Shown here: positions 22,435 to 34,492 of the stretch, one piece after another | Position numbering within the stretch: position 1 is the stretch's first letter | Layout of the letters: every line of letters starts with the position of its first letter | Assembly (NCBI RefSeq): GCF_025766255.1 | Contig: NW_026516820.1 | Coordinates: 25,491-89,490 of the forward strand | From: Zychaea mexicana | Lineage: Eukaryota; Mucoromycota; Mucoromycetes; Mucorales; Lichtheimiaceae | DNA length: 64,000 nucleotides | Direction of reading: 5' to 3' | Made by a program: the position numbers and the translations under genes | The notes under the pieces: model-generated | Databases searched by the model: none | Told to the model about the DNA's origin: nothing | What the model saw: only the letters and a program-made list of their open reading frames with translations

Positions 22435-25331
22435 ATGTCCAGAGGTATGTAAACATTGTCACGTACCTTGAATAATTTCAAATTTCTCAAGCTTTTCGTG
22501 TTCTTTCTTTGCACTCGACGACAACAACAACAACAACAACAACACACTTTGTGACGAACCCTATTACTATAGAAGTGCGCTATGTTTGTCATCGGGCTGC
22601 CAACGCCATAATCACCCAAGTCGATCCTTTACGCGTGTCGACCGATGCATTACAAGTCATCAACCAATTCCTCGACGAATTTGTCAGCCTCCTCGTGTCA
22701 TCCGCCCAATCGCTCGACCTGTCTCGTATCAAAACAGCCGTCCTCCAACTCATTGCCTCTGCCGTCGGTAAAAACGCCATTGTCGAAGCAGAACTACAGG
22801 TCAAATCATACAGTGAATCAGCATCCATTGACGCAACCGACTATGAAGCATATGAACGGACAAGAACTTTGGCAGATCCAGCAACATTACTAGGTCCAAT
22901 CATTGATCGTTTACGGCACGAATGTGTCGACTATTGTAACCTGGCAGAAAAGAATCACCAAAATCCGAAAAATAGTAGACGGCGGCCTAGTCTGGCAACA
23001 ACCGTATCCTCGACCACAACAGCTTCTGGTACTGCTGCAGCCAAGGACAATCTCGTAATCTCGCCAATAGTTACAGTCTATGTTACTGCGATTATTGAGC
23101 ACGTGGCAGAATATATCCTGACGGTTAGTTAGTTTATTAAGAAAACCTTAAATATTCGGTATTGTATGGGCTAACCTTTTATCATTACTTTTTTTTATTT
23201 ATGTGCATATTGCATTATGTATGTACCTATATACGCACGTACGCATACATATGCGCCTCTCGTTTTGTATCTATGCTGTGATGTGGATCACATCTATATA
23301 ACCCCACCAACAACAACAACGACAACAGGCTATCGCAGTAACGGCAGAACACCAGGATACAGAATACATTCGTGTCAAGGAAATATATTTGACGCTCTCG
23401 GACGATGTACAAGTGGGTAACATGTTTTCAAAGATGGCATTACGAGAGCGATTGGAGGTAAATATTACGTTCCTTGTGTGACATTTGCATTATTAATTTT
23501 GGTGTCTGAAAAATTCCTTGTGCTGCTTGCTTGCTGCTCTTTGTGTAATCATCATCACTCACTTTTTGCTTTGGTGTGGTGCATTTTTTTTAATTACAGA
23601 AACGCGCCTCAGCACTTAATTATCGATCGTCACAGCAGCAGCAACAACAACAACAGTACCCACATCATCATTATCAGCAGCACGAAAACGTATTGCCATC
23701 GCCAGCCCCTAGTCCTGTTACATCCTCAAGGAAACAATCCAATGTTCATATTCGCGATTCCAGTAAGTACCAAAGATCGTTGTACAGCATATCAGATCTT
23801 CCGCCATCGATTTTTTTTTTTTTGGCTCCATCAATTGCGGCTTCTCTCTGACTGTCTCGCTCCGTGTTTTAAACGCCATTTTTTCATTCCGTATAAAAAC
23901 GTTAAACCTTTTCTCTTAGGTACGGATCCATACATGAATATTGGATTTGCTGATGATGAAGAACTGGATTATAGCCAACCCAGTAGTCCTTTACCCAACG
24001 GCAAGATCCCATCCATGTATTCAATGACAACACCACCACAACAACAGCATCAGCAACACGCACGACCCATGTCCATCATGAGCACCAGTACAAGCACCAA
24101 CACCATTAGCTCAACGACCTCATCGAGCAGCAAAAAAGGATTTCGTTTTTTCAAAAAGCGAGACTCTGTTGCAACTACCGAGAGTTATAATGGACCTCAG
24201 TCGCCGGTACGACAAACCCACCAGCGTAACTCAATATCACAACAGCAACAGCAACGGCAATCAAAAACACCCGTTTCGGTTTCGGTCTATCACTCTGATT
24301 CACCAGCCATCAATTTTGAAGATCTAATACGATCAGGCGATACAGTCAGATTATCATTAACACCCAGCAGACTAAAGTCGATAGAAATCATGAAGGATCA
24401 TAGTGCGATTGAGAAGAGTGCATCATCATCATCATCAGTACGATCTGCAGATTCGGATTCGTTTATTGCTGCGAAACAACTGCCACGGCCTCCATCAAAG
24501 CAACAACAACAACAACAGCCACCGTTGCCCTCATCACCACCATCCTCATCACCTCCGCCAATACAATCTGCAAGTCTTGATCACACTACTACCACCGCAA
24601 GACGTGCAGCTACATCGAGTCAACCACTCACACAAACACCACGCCACTCGAATCAATCCTTGCATAAAAACCCATCACTTGACGAACCTGTCACACCATT
24701 CGAAAACCCTCGATCCGCACCAAAACCTCCTGCTCTGAAAAGCATTGTTGCTCCCGGCAACAGTAACAACAACAGAACCTCATTCAATGTTGAATCGGAT
24801 CATCCTATACCATCACCCCGACAACAACGGCAACAGCCACGGAAACCGTTCAAGGAAAATCCCACCATGGAACGGCCCTCCAGTATGGTTGCGAAACGTG
24901 CGTCCATGATCAATACAAGACCGACATCATACCATGAAAACTTTGCACTCCAGTATGCTACTACTGAAGGCACGACACCGGATGGAATCCTTGTCGTTGC
25001 AGCACCACCGCATCATTTGCAAACATCAACGTCATCCTCATCCTTATCCTCATCCTCCTCCTCGAATGGAGCTGTACGAGAAAAAGTGCTAAAGTTCGAA
25101 CGAGCCGACCAACATGGAGCAGCAACACAAACACCCAAGGCCGTGTATCTTGATGCAGGCGTACAGACGGAACCAGAACTGCCACGCTTGGTGGTGACAG
25201 CAGAAGAGGACGGTGTTAGCGAACGAGGGATCGTTGTGGGTGATGAGGAATGGTTTGTCCCAGATGAGGATTGGGAGGAGGACGAACATGAACAAGAACA
25301 TACAATCGTTGAATGGTTATTAGGAGAGTAA
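22435..25331 (+). CDS. Conserved fungal protein with histone-fold-like N terminus
   Basis: Five exons: 22435-22444 (only 10 nt: Met-Ser-Arg plus one base), 22573-23123, 23329-23457, 23600-23762, 23920-25331; 754 residues. The N-terminal 230 residues contain EVRYVCHRAANAIITQVDPL and a later block VTVYVTAIIEHVAEYILTAI followed by IRVKEIYLTLSDDVQVGNMF. That block resembles the H2A-type histone-fold pattern (helix 2, then loop and helix 3). The rest is disordered, rich in Ser, Pro, Gln and Thr, with conserved islands: DPYMNIGFADDEELDYSQP, GFRFFKKRDS, INFEDLIRSGDTVRLSLTPS, YLDAGVQTE. I recall the same arrangement in uncharacterised ascomycete proteins but no functional name. It may be a dimerising scaffold. 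It converges on GET5 with 124 bp between the stops and an AATAAA at 25345. Confidence 0.82.
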
Positions 25332-25455
25332 TTGTGTGTCCAACAATAAAAAAGAAACAATTTGATTATTTTTATACTACATAGCAGCAACAGCCTTAGC
25401 CTTACTTCTTTATAGCACGATAATATGTGTACTTTGGGGAAGAGGGGGGTTTCAT

Positions 25456-26430
25456 TTATTGGGTCAGTTCCTTAAACTTGGTGATCAAGATATCCGTATC
25501 CTTGTCATTTTCTACCAATGCTTGCACACTTGACTTGAGAGAATCCCAAAAAGCTGGATCTTCCAATTTCTTTTCCGTTGCCACCGTCAATCCAAATTTG
25601 GTATCCGTTGTTGTCTCTGCTTGTTTAGATGGTGCAGCAGCAGCAGCAGCAGCAGCCATCAACATCAAATTGAGCGTTGCCTTGTCCGTCAATCCATAAT
25701 CACCCAACGTCTTGTTGTTATCACTCAGCACTTTGCCTTTCAATAACAATCGTTGTCGGCTTATCGTCACCTCCGATTTCTGCTTGTGTATACGTTCCTT
25801 GAGATCTTCAATAGTGTCGTTTAAAGAAATGCCACTAATCGTCAACTGTGATGCTGGCTTGAGAATCTTGATGGTCAGGTTAATCGTTTGCTCGTTAGAA
25901 GCATCTAAAGGAAAACCCGCGCCCAACCCCTTGGAATATTAGTATTTGCCCTTGGTTAACCCCAACTACTTTAAACTTATTCTCTCTGTCTCTGTGTCTC
26001 TCCCCACCCACCTCACACCTTCCCTCCTCGTACTCCCTCTTTTCTCTCTCCCGCCTTTCATCGCCTGGTCTCCTCACTTCTCCCCCCTCTTTCATATTCA
26101 TACCAGTTGTGGTAGGCTGAGATGGCGTTAAAGGTGATCTCTGTATCATGCACACCACGGAAAAACATGAAAAAAATAGTTGGGGTTAGAGAAATAGTGA
26201 CAATATAAAAAAAAAGAAAGGCAGCTCATTGCAAAGGATGCTCTTGGTGTTCGTTTTGAAATGGATTGTCTGTTATCGCAATCGGGTAGAGAGTGGATAG
26301 TTCTTACCTTAATCTTTAAAGGTTTAGGGAGCTGTCGCGAGGTATAATCTTGGCCGAATCGCACCGAGCGGGAAGAAAGTTCATTGAGATATTGATTGAT
26401 GAAATTGCTTTCGTCAGGTACGACCAACAT
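25456..26430 (-). CDS. GET5: Get5/Mdy2-like ubiquitin-like protein of the GET pathway
   Basis: Three exons: 26308-26430, 26104-26140 (37 nt) and 25456-25904; 202 residues, close to yeast Get5 (212). The N terminus (ESNFINQYLNELSSR, then a Pro-rich stretch) matches the Get4-binding region. The centre is a ubiquitin-like fold: INLTIKILKPASQLTISGIS, TIEDLKERI, RQRLLLKGKVLSDNNKTLGD, LTDKATLNLM. The C-terminal helical part (DPAFWDSLKSSVQALVENDK) fits the homodimerisation domain. In yeast, Get4-Get5 links Sgt2 to Get3 when tail-anchored proteins are handed to the ER. A UBL4A-type or other UBL protein is the main alternative. Start chosen at the first in-frame ATG before the FINQ block. Confidence 0.8.
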
Positions 26431-26887
26431 GCTGTTTTCGTAGTGTTCGTGTTTTTGTGTTTTGTAGCAGGGAAAAGAAGAGAGCACTCTCAGCATACAT
26501 GTTCTCTCTCTCTAATCAAACTCAGTCTCACATGCGAGAGAGAACGTCGATATTTGGGTGATTAAAGCAGATAGCCGTCAGAGTCGTAACACGCACAAAA
26601 CCTTTGATACACTTAAACATCATCCACGCTTGATACACACACACACACACACACGCGTCCGCACCAACCTAATAACGTTTCTTATGAGCACTTCCTGACA
26701 TGCTTGTCACTGTTATTTTCTTTTAAGCTTTGCACTGGCCAAACTGGTTTAATCATGCATTAATGTCAATCACAGCCTTTATTTTTTTTTTGGTCAAAGA
26801 ACACTACTAAGCACTACCACTTGAAAATACAGCTTTTTTTTTTGTATGAATTGGGATTGTTGAAAATACAGCTAGTACACTGCCATT
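26431..26887. other. Intergenic between GET5 and F-box gene A
   Basis: About 460 bp. Holds the GET5 promoter side, the 3' side of the F-box gene, a CA microsatellite and a short T run. No gene seen. Confidence 0.5.
26633..26654. repeat. (CA)n microsatellite
   Basis: About eleven uninterrupted CA units in intergenic DNA. A simple tandem repeat only. Confidence 0.8.
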
Positions 26888-29625
26888 TTAGATATAATCT
26901 ACAATGGGTCGTGCCATACTGATGTCCTGAATCGTGCTTGACTTTATCCATGCCTGACAACGTTGTTGTTGATGATCCGGTGGTGCTAATAAACATTCGA
27001 CCAACAGCGTTTCCTTTACGGCCAAATCAGGCAAAAAATAAATCGACAGCGGGATCGCAGACTTTCTATTTGCTGCAATCGTCTGCACCGCATTCTTCAA
27101 GGCTTTCATTGTGATGGCTTGCAGATACATCAAGTTGGGTTTGAATCCTATAAAGGTCAAGTCCTCCAGGTACGGAAGCTCTACACTAAGGTCGGCAATC
27201 ATCGTTTCACGCAAGAGTTTTGGCATTTGCGCAAAGGTAATATGGCAAAGAGACTTTGCTTGAGATAACGCGGCAGTAATACCGTCAGCAGTGATGAATT
27301 CGCATGCAACAAACCGGATCGTAGACAAGCAATTGTGGTTGCAGGTAGTCAGTGTATGAAGATCTGCGTCGTTTAGATACTCGCCAGAAAAACACGCTTC
27401 AGTGATCATTGTCATGCTGCGCTGAACAACATGGTTGAATGTAATTTCTGTTCTTCTTTCGTTGTTGTTGTTGTTGACTGCATTATTGATGCCGTTGCGG
27501 TTGTTGTTCCTGTGGCGACGGAAACGCTGACCATCAAAAGCAGCGTGGAATCTCGCGTTATCGGCAGGCAATCTCAGATGTATACAGTGCAATGGGGGTT
27601 GTCTATTTCCTAATGCATAGAGCGCTTCCATTGACATATACACGTTGTTGATAACGATCCGGTCAAGTATCGGGCAGTTTCCACCAAGCGTTGTCACATG
27701 GGTTTCTGTTATGGCTTGATCAAGCCCATGTTTACGCCATCGATTATGGATTTGCAGTTCTCGAAGACACGGGAATGAAATGCGTACCAATGCATCGATG
27801 CCGTCGTTGCTGCTCAGAACTTGCAGCTCAAGAACCAAGACTGTTAATGTGCTGCTGTGCGACGTGAGCATGCCATGTATGAGAGAACGGCCATCGCTAT
27901 TGTCGTCTTTACTGTCAGCCCGTAAGCGTACAAAGAGTTCAATAAGGCCGTCTTTTTCTTCTTCTTGTTGCTGCTGTTGTTTTCGTCGTCGTCCTCGTCG
28001 TCCTCGTCGTTGTTCCTCTTCGCTTAAGGGTGCCTCCCATCCATCCCCGTATCGAAAGGTTTTCAACTTTGGACAGTTCTTCCAGAGGATGTGTGCCAAT
28101 TTCAAGTAGTCCGCGGGCAGATCAATTGGATCCTTGATAGCGACATGCTCTAACTTTGGTAATTGTTCCCAAAAGGTCGGTGTGAGAAAGTAATAAATCT
28201 CTATCCCAACCAGCTCCAATCGCTTCAGATTGTATTGCCCCATGATGGGTTGACACTGTGGCAAATGGGGTCCTAATTCGCTTCTGTGAATCTCCTCTGC
28301 CCTGTGAGCCGGATTGTCGGCCCTAGTAATGACGTGCAGCCTCAGATTCTGTGCATGCGCGAGGATCTTGTTCCTGCCGTATGCGATCTTTGTCATCCAA
28401 GAGTCATCGCTGTCGCCAATCTTTTTGCCAGAAAATGTTTGCCGTGGCATGGCATCGTCAAGCTCCTTGTCTTGTTCTTCTATGATGTTGTCTGGCAATA
28501 GGGTATGGTGTGCTGCTGCTATCAGATGCTCTAGATTTAAGTTTCTCTGCAGCACATCCCTGATAGCTTGGGTATCCCGGATGCCGCATAAAGTAACCTT
28601 TCGCAGGCTGTCTCGGTTTTGCATCAGCAGCATGTTGAATGATTGCTTGATGTAGGGTCCGACGCCATCCATACCGGCCAAGACTTCTACAAAAATAGAA
28701 ACATTTCAATCAGAAAAGTGGTTCGTTCTTGCATATTGACGGCTTGGAGAAATTATTACTAACCAAGTGTCTCGATACGATCTTTCCATTGCTCATTCAC
28801 CAGAGCCATTAGAATATTTCGCAGCGATTTGGGCGCGATAGCAGAACTGATTGAGATCTTGTACATGCGTCGCCGCCTCGATTGCTCTGTGTCACCCGTT
28901 GGAGCGACAGCAGTAGCGAGTGCCGCGTCGACATCGCTGTTCAAAAGAGTTGTCAACAGTCGGTTCATCGATTGCTTTGGCATGCTGCTAAGGATAACTT
29001 TAGGGCTGGCTCGCGGCAATACGTCCAAAATGATGCTTTCCCACGCACGGCATGTGAACGAGCACTGTAAGCGGTCTTTATACGTGAGGCCTTTGATGAA
29101 TATGCGGCTCAGTAGCTCCATCGGGAGCTTCCACACCATTGTATTCTCGTGTTCTATCTCTTGTTCCAATGCATTTTTCGCTTGGACAAGGTCAAGATGC
29201 TCTGGAAATGGCTGTTTACCGTTGACGTTGTTGCTGTTGTTGTTGTCAGACGACGATGATGCTAGTGATAGTGCACTGACTCCTTTGTTGTAGATTCGCA
29301 GGGCCACGTCGCGTCGATCGATCGTTTGCAAAAGTTGTCCAGCGAGAAGATACCCTTCAGCGAGTTCCGGAGCCAGTTTCATCACTCTGTAGAGAGCAGT
29401 AATTGCATTTTCAAATGACTCTTGCGTGGCAAGCACTTTTGCTTTTTGTAGCAAAGCGATTGCTAGTACATTTTGTTCAATTTCGCCAATGACAGCATCT
29501 AGAGTGTTAATGGCGGTCTTACAATGGTTCGCGTCCAATGCGTTTTTGGAACGATGCCAAAGTTCTTTAACGCGTTGTAGTTTAAGCTCGCTACTTTTTG
29601 AGCTTTTGGATAATAGGATTGTCAT
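26888..29625 (-). CDS. TPR / F-box / LRR protein A
   Basis: Two exons, 28764-29625 and 26888-28686; 886 residues. Residues 10-120 form TPR-like helices (KTAINTLDAVIGEIEQNVLA, ENAITALYRVMKLAPELAEG). Residues about 165-205 form an F-box: WKLPMELLSRIFIKGLTYKD, then CSFTCRAWESIILD. The C-terminal 600 residues contain degenerate leucine-rich repeats (ELQIHNRW, LERIVI-like and LEHLI-like units) with polyQ/polyN inserts. F-box proteins link Skp1-cullin ubiquitin ligases to substrates; the TPR-F-box-LRR order recalls yeast Dia2 and fission-yeast Pof3, but orthology is not established. It lies head to head with paralogue B. The intron sits at the ETL sequence, where B has uninterrupted coding sequence. 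Confidence 0.85.
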
Positions 29626-31429
29626 TAAAGGTTAATGAGAGAGAAAGAGAGATGTTGGACCTCTCTTTTTAAAAATTAACTGGCATACTTTTTATGCAGG
29701 AACTGAAAGTTGTCAGTGGCGCCCAATTCGAAATCCTCCCCCACTTTAGCACCCCACTCACAACAAGCTGCATGTGGAATCTGCTTAAAGAAGGACCTCT
29801 TATGCAAGGTTGTTTTCCGTAGGCATGCTTACTGCATAGCTCGGAACGGAATCGTGAGATTTCCGAAGAAATATTATTTGACACGGAATAAATCATCGTC
29901 AAGAAAGAAGATTGCGCCGACCGAAGGATAATTATGCGTGGAATCTGAATGTGGTAAATTAAAGAACTGACCATCTGCCTAGATAGAGCAACATGGATAT
30001 ACAACTTTGTAGTGCTTTGCTGCTTATTGTACATTAAACATGAACCACTCCTACCTGACATAGTGACAAAAGCTCATCCTAAAACTTTCTGTTAGGCATT
30101 TTGGAACAGCAGTATTGGATTGACAGATGAATGTATGCTTATGCACTGCTAAAAGCATGCTGTACTCTGGGGACCTTTGCTGAAACGAAACCTGTTTCTA
30201 GCCAGTAATACCTACTTGCTCTACTTGTGTTCACATTGTTGTAGTAAGGAACTGCCTGTAATGACGGCTCGGCATAGTTGCTGGATCCGCGGCAATTGTC
30301 TTTGACAGATAAGAAATCCGGGCATCTTCTCTGGGCTACTGTTCCATGTACTACGCTCGAAAGAGACCATGCAAAGAGAGAACCCTATGGATAGTGTATA
30401 GGTGTATCGGACGCTATTCAAAATGACATTCGTACTTTGTATCATGCCCAGCCTTGGTGCGAAGATGAACCAAAATGTGCTGAGCAATCAAAAGTAAAAG
30501 GATTTTCCGCTGACAAACATTGCGGGGTAAGCTGGGAAAAACTGGGGCCAGTCGATCCAACACTCTGAGTAATGTATTGCGGCCATTGTGTGCGCGTGTC
30601 CTAACACACTGCCTTTTGCATGTGTAACGATCCAAACATCAGTGTAGTACGACACACATATACCTCATGTTCTTTTTTTGCATATGTGCGTGTACATCAG
30701 AAGTGCGGTGTGACAATGTCAGCTATAGACGCAAGGCTTTCCCTTTGTGTTATTATTGTGAACAAAGAAAGAGGCGTGTAACCTGACCCCCTCAATAAGG
30801 GTTGGCATTGAAAGGCCAAAAAAAGCTTACATACTAGCTACCGAGTCGAGTTCCTCTTGTACGACTCGATCTTCTTTCCCGGAAAACCCAAATTGTGTGC
30901 TCCCTGTCTTGACGACACGCATTACATTTCCCCGAGTATGAAATTGCTTAGTCAATATCAACTGCGTAGGACAAACTCCCCCTCCACCTACACACTCACA
31001 GAGAGACCAGCAAGGATTAGATGTGGAGAGTTATAGGACACTTGCACACGCGTTTTTTCTTCCTGTGAATGTTACCATTCTGCAAAAGAATTAATCCTCT
31101 TTTGTCTTTCCTTCTCGTTGACTAAACTAGGACCATGAGAGAGAGAGAGAGAGAGAGAGAGTGAACACAAGAAAGTTCCCTAAAAGCGTAATAACGATGA
31201 TATCAGATCGTGATCGGATCCCGTTGAAGTATAGGTTTTGGGACACTATTTGTATGGTGGGAAAACCGGTATTGTTGGTCCCTATCATTTTCAACGATCG
31301 GTTATATTTAAGGAAGGAGGCAAGACAGACACTTGCTTTTTCTTTTTTGCCAAGTACGACTAGCCGTAATACCGTCTTTCTTTTACTTTCTCTTTCTCTT
31401 CTTTTTGTCACCACTTAATTCGTGTCTCC
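29626..31429. other. Divergent promoter region between two F-box paralogues
   Basis: About 1.8 kb between the starts of F-box genes A (-) and B (+). Open frames at 29669-30061 and 30221-30635 (-) show no domain or splice logic. A GA microsatellite lies near the B side and CT-rich sequence precedes the B start. Probably two separate promoters. Confidence 0.5.
31137..31161. repeat. (GA)n microsatellite in F-box B promoter
   Basis: About twelve GA units, 270 bp upstream of the ATG of F-box gene B. GA tracts in fungal promoters often exclude nucleosomes; that role is inference here. Confidence 0.75.
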
Positions 31430-33877
31430 ATGGCAATTCACGAACTCAGTGGCTATGTGACGCAAAACACCCTGGAATGCCACACACTTCAACAATTCTG
31501 CGGGAACGCCAAACAAGCGTTTGCAACAAAACGTTACGACGTCGCCATTAGCCAGCTGACAGCCGCGATCGACGAGATCAATCGCAACTTGCTGGCGAAT
31601 ATCCTACTCAAACGTGCAGTGGTGCAAGGTGTGCAAGGGACGCCCGGCGCTGGTTTGGTAGATGCATACAAAGTCATTGAGCTTCTGCCTGATCAGCCCG
31701 AAGGTTACTTGTGCTCGGCGTCGCTATTACGATCCATGGGCGAGAACAGCTCTGCCATGCGCGTGTATACGGTCGCTCTCAACCGGCTTAACTCCGAGAA
31801 CCGGGAACAAGAACAAGGTTATAGCTGGCTTGTTCGCGCTAAATGCAACCTCGAGAACGAAATTGATTCAGCCAATACACGATTGCTAAGAAAATTACCA
31901 CTCGAGCTTTTGGGCAACATTTTTGCTAGTAATGAACTGTTGTCGGTCCGTGACCGACTCGAGTGCACACGCACGTGTCGTGCCTGGCGAAGTTTCCTGT
32001 TGGACGAGATCCCTCGCATGTGGCGCGAGGTCAGTCTGGTTGATATGCCCCAAGACGTTATGCTTCGACAGTTGTCTAGCGTTCGGAGTACTCAAATACG
32101 CAAGGTGCGAATCCAGTTCAAGAGTAGAAACAAGATTGCATTGACCGAGTGCGTGATACGGTTCTTGATTGAGCATGGGTATAACCGGTTGGAAACGCTT
32201 GGTAGATATGATTCCGATCTTTCAACCCGCATAGCATTAAGAACTTTTGTATTGAATGCCTTCTCTCTAGAAATTTGCTCTGAACTACGCGAAAATGATA
32301 CGCGGGCATTTGGCGTTCTACGACAACTGTTTCTGCAAAATCAACATACTTTGAGGAACGTGGTTGTGCATTGCAAATCGTTCCGCGTGGGCATCGTTGC
32401 CTTGGATTCCTGTCCGAGACTTGTAAAGCTCGTATCATGCACGCCATACCTAGGCTATCCATCATCATTTACATCCGAAGCCCTGTTGACGCCATCATCC
32501 TCCGGTAACGAAGTATTCCAGCTCCATTTCCGACGACACATGGCCTTGATGCGCGCTCGGCAAGAAGAAATACGCATGAGCGTACCAGCACCCGCCAACA
32601 ATGACAATGCATTCACACTTGCCATGTCCTTTTTGAAAGGCTCAGAACTGTACAAGGCCATCAACCAAAATGCCGAACTAAAACCACACCATTCGCTGAC
32701 AAAACTCGAACTGTCCGGATTGCAGCTCAGTTACTTTGATGAACCGTTCTGGCGCAGGCTTCCGCATTTGGACACCTTGGTTATCCAGGAACCAGTCGAC
32801 ATGCCGGGCGATTTCGAAACTCTCGTTAAGGTGCTGGATCAATGCTGTCCCAAACTCAAAACATTTCGATTTGGCGGCATATGCGAAGATCCGTTGCTTA
32901 CAACCACTGTCGAAGAAAAGAAAGAAAGCGGTCTTGTTGAGGTGACCATGCGTGGCTGGTCCAGCGCACAGTCAGAAATCAACATGATTTCCACTTTGGT
33001 TCGTAAAAGCCGTGACACGCTCAAGATGCTACGGCTCCCCATGGAAGTACTGGCTGCTTCTGGAAGCAATGTGCTTACAGACCTGCAAGTTCCCAGACTA
33101 CGCTATTTGAGCATATACGGTGATCCGTGGCGAGCACTCGACGCAACCCGTTCCGCTTCTCTCGTCCGCAACTGCCCAGAAATCGAAAACCTCATCATCA
33201 AGCTACCTGTTGAAGAAACTGCTCTTGTCGAGCTGAGCAAGGCAAAGCGATTGCGCTCTTTCTGTCTCGTAGATCCAGCACAACCTGTCAGCAACGGCGG
33301 CACTGGACTGACGGATGCTGACGTTGAAGCGTTATGGATCGCTACAAATCGAAACCAGCGCACCAGTTTCCGTCGGTTCTTTGAAAACTGCAACCTGCTC
33401 ACTGACATTTGTTTCTGTGGACCGCTGCTAAGCGACGCCGACTTGATCGCCTTGGCGACCAACACACCACACCTGGAATCGTTAAAACTACTGTTCTGCT
33501 CCTCCACGTCCATCACAACCCGTGGTATCATGACATTTGCTGATTCCGCGCCTAAAGGTCTTCGGGATCTTGCACTGATGGATCTCAAGTGTTTGGACGA
33601 TGACTCGTTGATTCGCCTATTATGTGAGCTACCTTCCTTGGAGAAAATGGTTCTGGCCTTGTGTCCACCGTGGATGAACAATCGACGCCATATCAGCAAC
33701 TGTATCGAGCAAGCGATGGGTGTTCGCAACTGTACAGCTGGACAGCGCCTTCAAATAACCTTTGCACCTGCTCCAGGATCCCAAATTCTGTTGGATTGTG
33801 TGCCAGGGAAAGCCATCGCTGAGAAGTCACTGGAAGGTATTCCTTCTGTTTTCAAAGTTCTACTCAACATCTATTAG
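31430..33877 (+). CDS. TPR / F-box / LRR protein B
   Basis: Uninterrupted frame of 815 residues. TPR-like N terminus (RYDVAISQLTAAIDEINRNL, DAYKVIELLPDQPEGYLCSA), F-box at about 155-200 (LLRKLPLELLGNIFASNELL, then RLECTRTCRAWRSFLLDEIP) and LRR-like C-terminal part (LTKLELSGLQLSYFDEPFWR, LRSFCLVD, TDADVEAL, SDADLIALATNTPHLESLKL). It aligns with protein A over its whole length: the RKLP/WKLP F-box start, TCRAW, the ETL after the F-box, and the matching pairs YFDEPFWRRLPHLDTL in B and YFLTPTFWEQLPKLEH in A. A Skp1-binding substrate receptor is the likely role. Unlike A it has no intron. Start context CCATGG. Confidence 0.88.
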   Translation: MAIHELSGYVTQNTLECHTLQQFCGNAKQAFATKRYDVAISQLTAAIDEINRNLLANILLKRAVVQGVQGTPGAGLVDAYKVIELLPDQPEGYLCSASLLRSMGENSSAMRVYTVALNRLNSENREQEQGYSWLVRAKCNLENEIDSANTRLLRKLPLELLGNIFASNELLSVRDRLECTRTCRAWRSFLLDEIPRMWREVSLVDMPQDVMLRQLSSVRSTQIRKVRIQFKSRNKIALTECVIRFLIEHGYNRLETLGRYDSDLSTRIALRTFVLNAFSLEICSELRENDTRAFGVLRQLFLQNQHTLRNVVVHCKSFRVGIVALDSCPRLVKLVSCTPYLGYPSSFTSEALLTPSSSGNEVFQLHFRRHMALMRARQEEIRMSVPAPANNDNAFTLAMSFLKGSELYKAINQNAELKPHHSLTKLELSGLQLSYFDEPFWRRLPHLDTLVIQEPVDMPGDFETLVKVLDQCCPKLKTFRFGGICEDPLLTTTVEEKKESGLVEVTMRGWSSAQSEINMISTLVRKSRDTLKMLRLPMEVLAASGSNVLTDLQVPRLRYLSIYGDPWRALDATRSASLVRNCPEIENLIIKLPVEETALVELSKAKRLRSFCLVDPAQPVSNGGTGLTDADVEALWIATNRNQRTSFRRFFENCNLLTDICFCGPLLSDADLIALATNTPHLESLKLLFCSSTSITTRGIMTFADSAPKGLRDLALMDLKCLDDDSLIRLLCELPSLEKMVLALCPPWMNNRRHISNCIEQAMGVRNCTAGQRLQITFAPAPGSQILLDCVPGKAIAEKSLEGIPSVFKVLLNIY

Positions 33878-34034
33878 TACTTTTACCCATATTACGCTGT
33901 ATATATTTACTACTTTCCAGAACAAAATGTACATTCTTTTCATAAATATAATCCTTCTCACACCATGTGTTTACTAACTATTGACTGACACATTATTTGT
34001 TTTTGTTTTTCTGTGGGCCTTGTTATACTATTCA
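33878..34034. other. 3' flank of F-box gene B
   Basis: AT-rich 3' UTR and spacer. Nothing else seen. Confidence 0.5.
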
Positions 34035-34477
34035 TCATTTATTTTTACAGTCGTTTATGAAGACGAAAATCAGGCACAGCCTTTTATTTTGGAGCGCGCC
34101 GCACCGTTGAGGTATAATTAGGCACACTTGAATCAGTCCATTCTCGCTTTCTAGTTCTCCAACACACACTACCCAGTACTCACGCACACAGCAATACTCG
34201 CTCCGTCTCTTTTCGACCTGAACCCGAGTGACCCGGAACTCCATTGCTTCTCCCACTCCATGGGCCAATGCTAAGGGTACTAACAATGGTGCTGCAGAGT
34301 TTTGCTTTGCTCGCGTATATTTGACAAAATACTTGTAATATTACCGCTTTTTGCGCCCCAGAAAGGCAAAGCAACTGTGAAAATGGTCAATAATTGCCGC
34401 GATATTCTGCATGTCAATAATTCTACCGTGGATGCGGCAGATGGCACCATCAATGTGTGGAATATGTTCTTTTGCAC
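34035..34477 (-). other. Ambiguous coding-like island (minus-strand reading)
   Basis: On the minus strand two open pieces join in phase across a 53-nt GT-AG interval (34292-34344): an upstream piece ending TIFTVALPFWGAKS and a downstream piece LVPLALAHGVGEAMEFRVTR continuing YCCVREYWVVCVGELESENG to a stop at 34035. The plus strand of the same DNA also reads plausibly (ADGTINVWNMFFC near 34440, flanked by CAG and GTAAGA). Both cannot be right, and the lower part may be a promoter. Unresolved. Confidence 0.25.
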
Positions 34478-34492
34478 CGAATACAGTGCTAG

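Noticed and set aside
29669..30061. 130-codon minus-strand frame between the F-box genes
   Set aside because: Ser/Ile-rich without domain or splice sites that would join it to anything; most likely promoter DNA.
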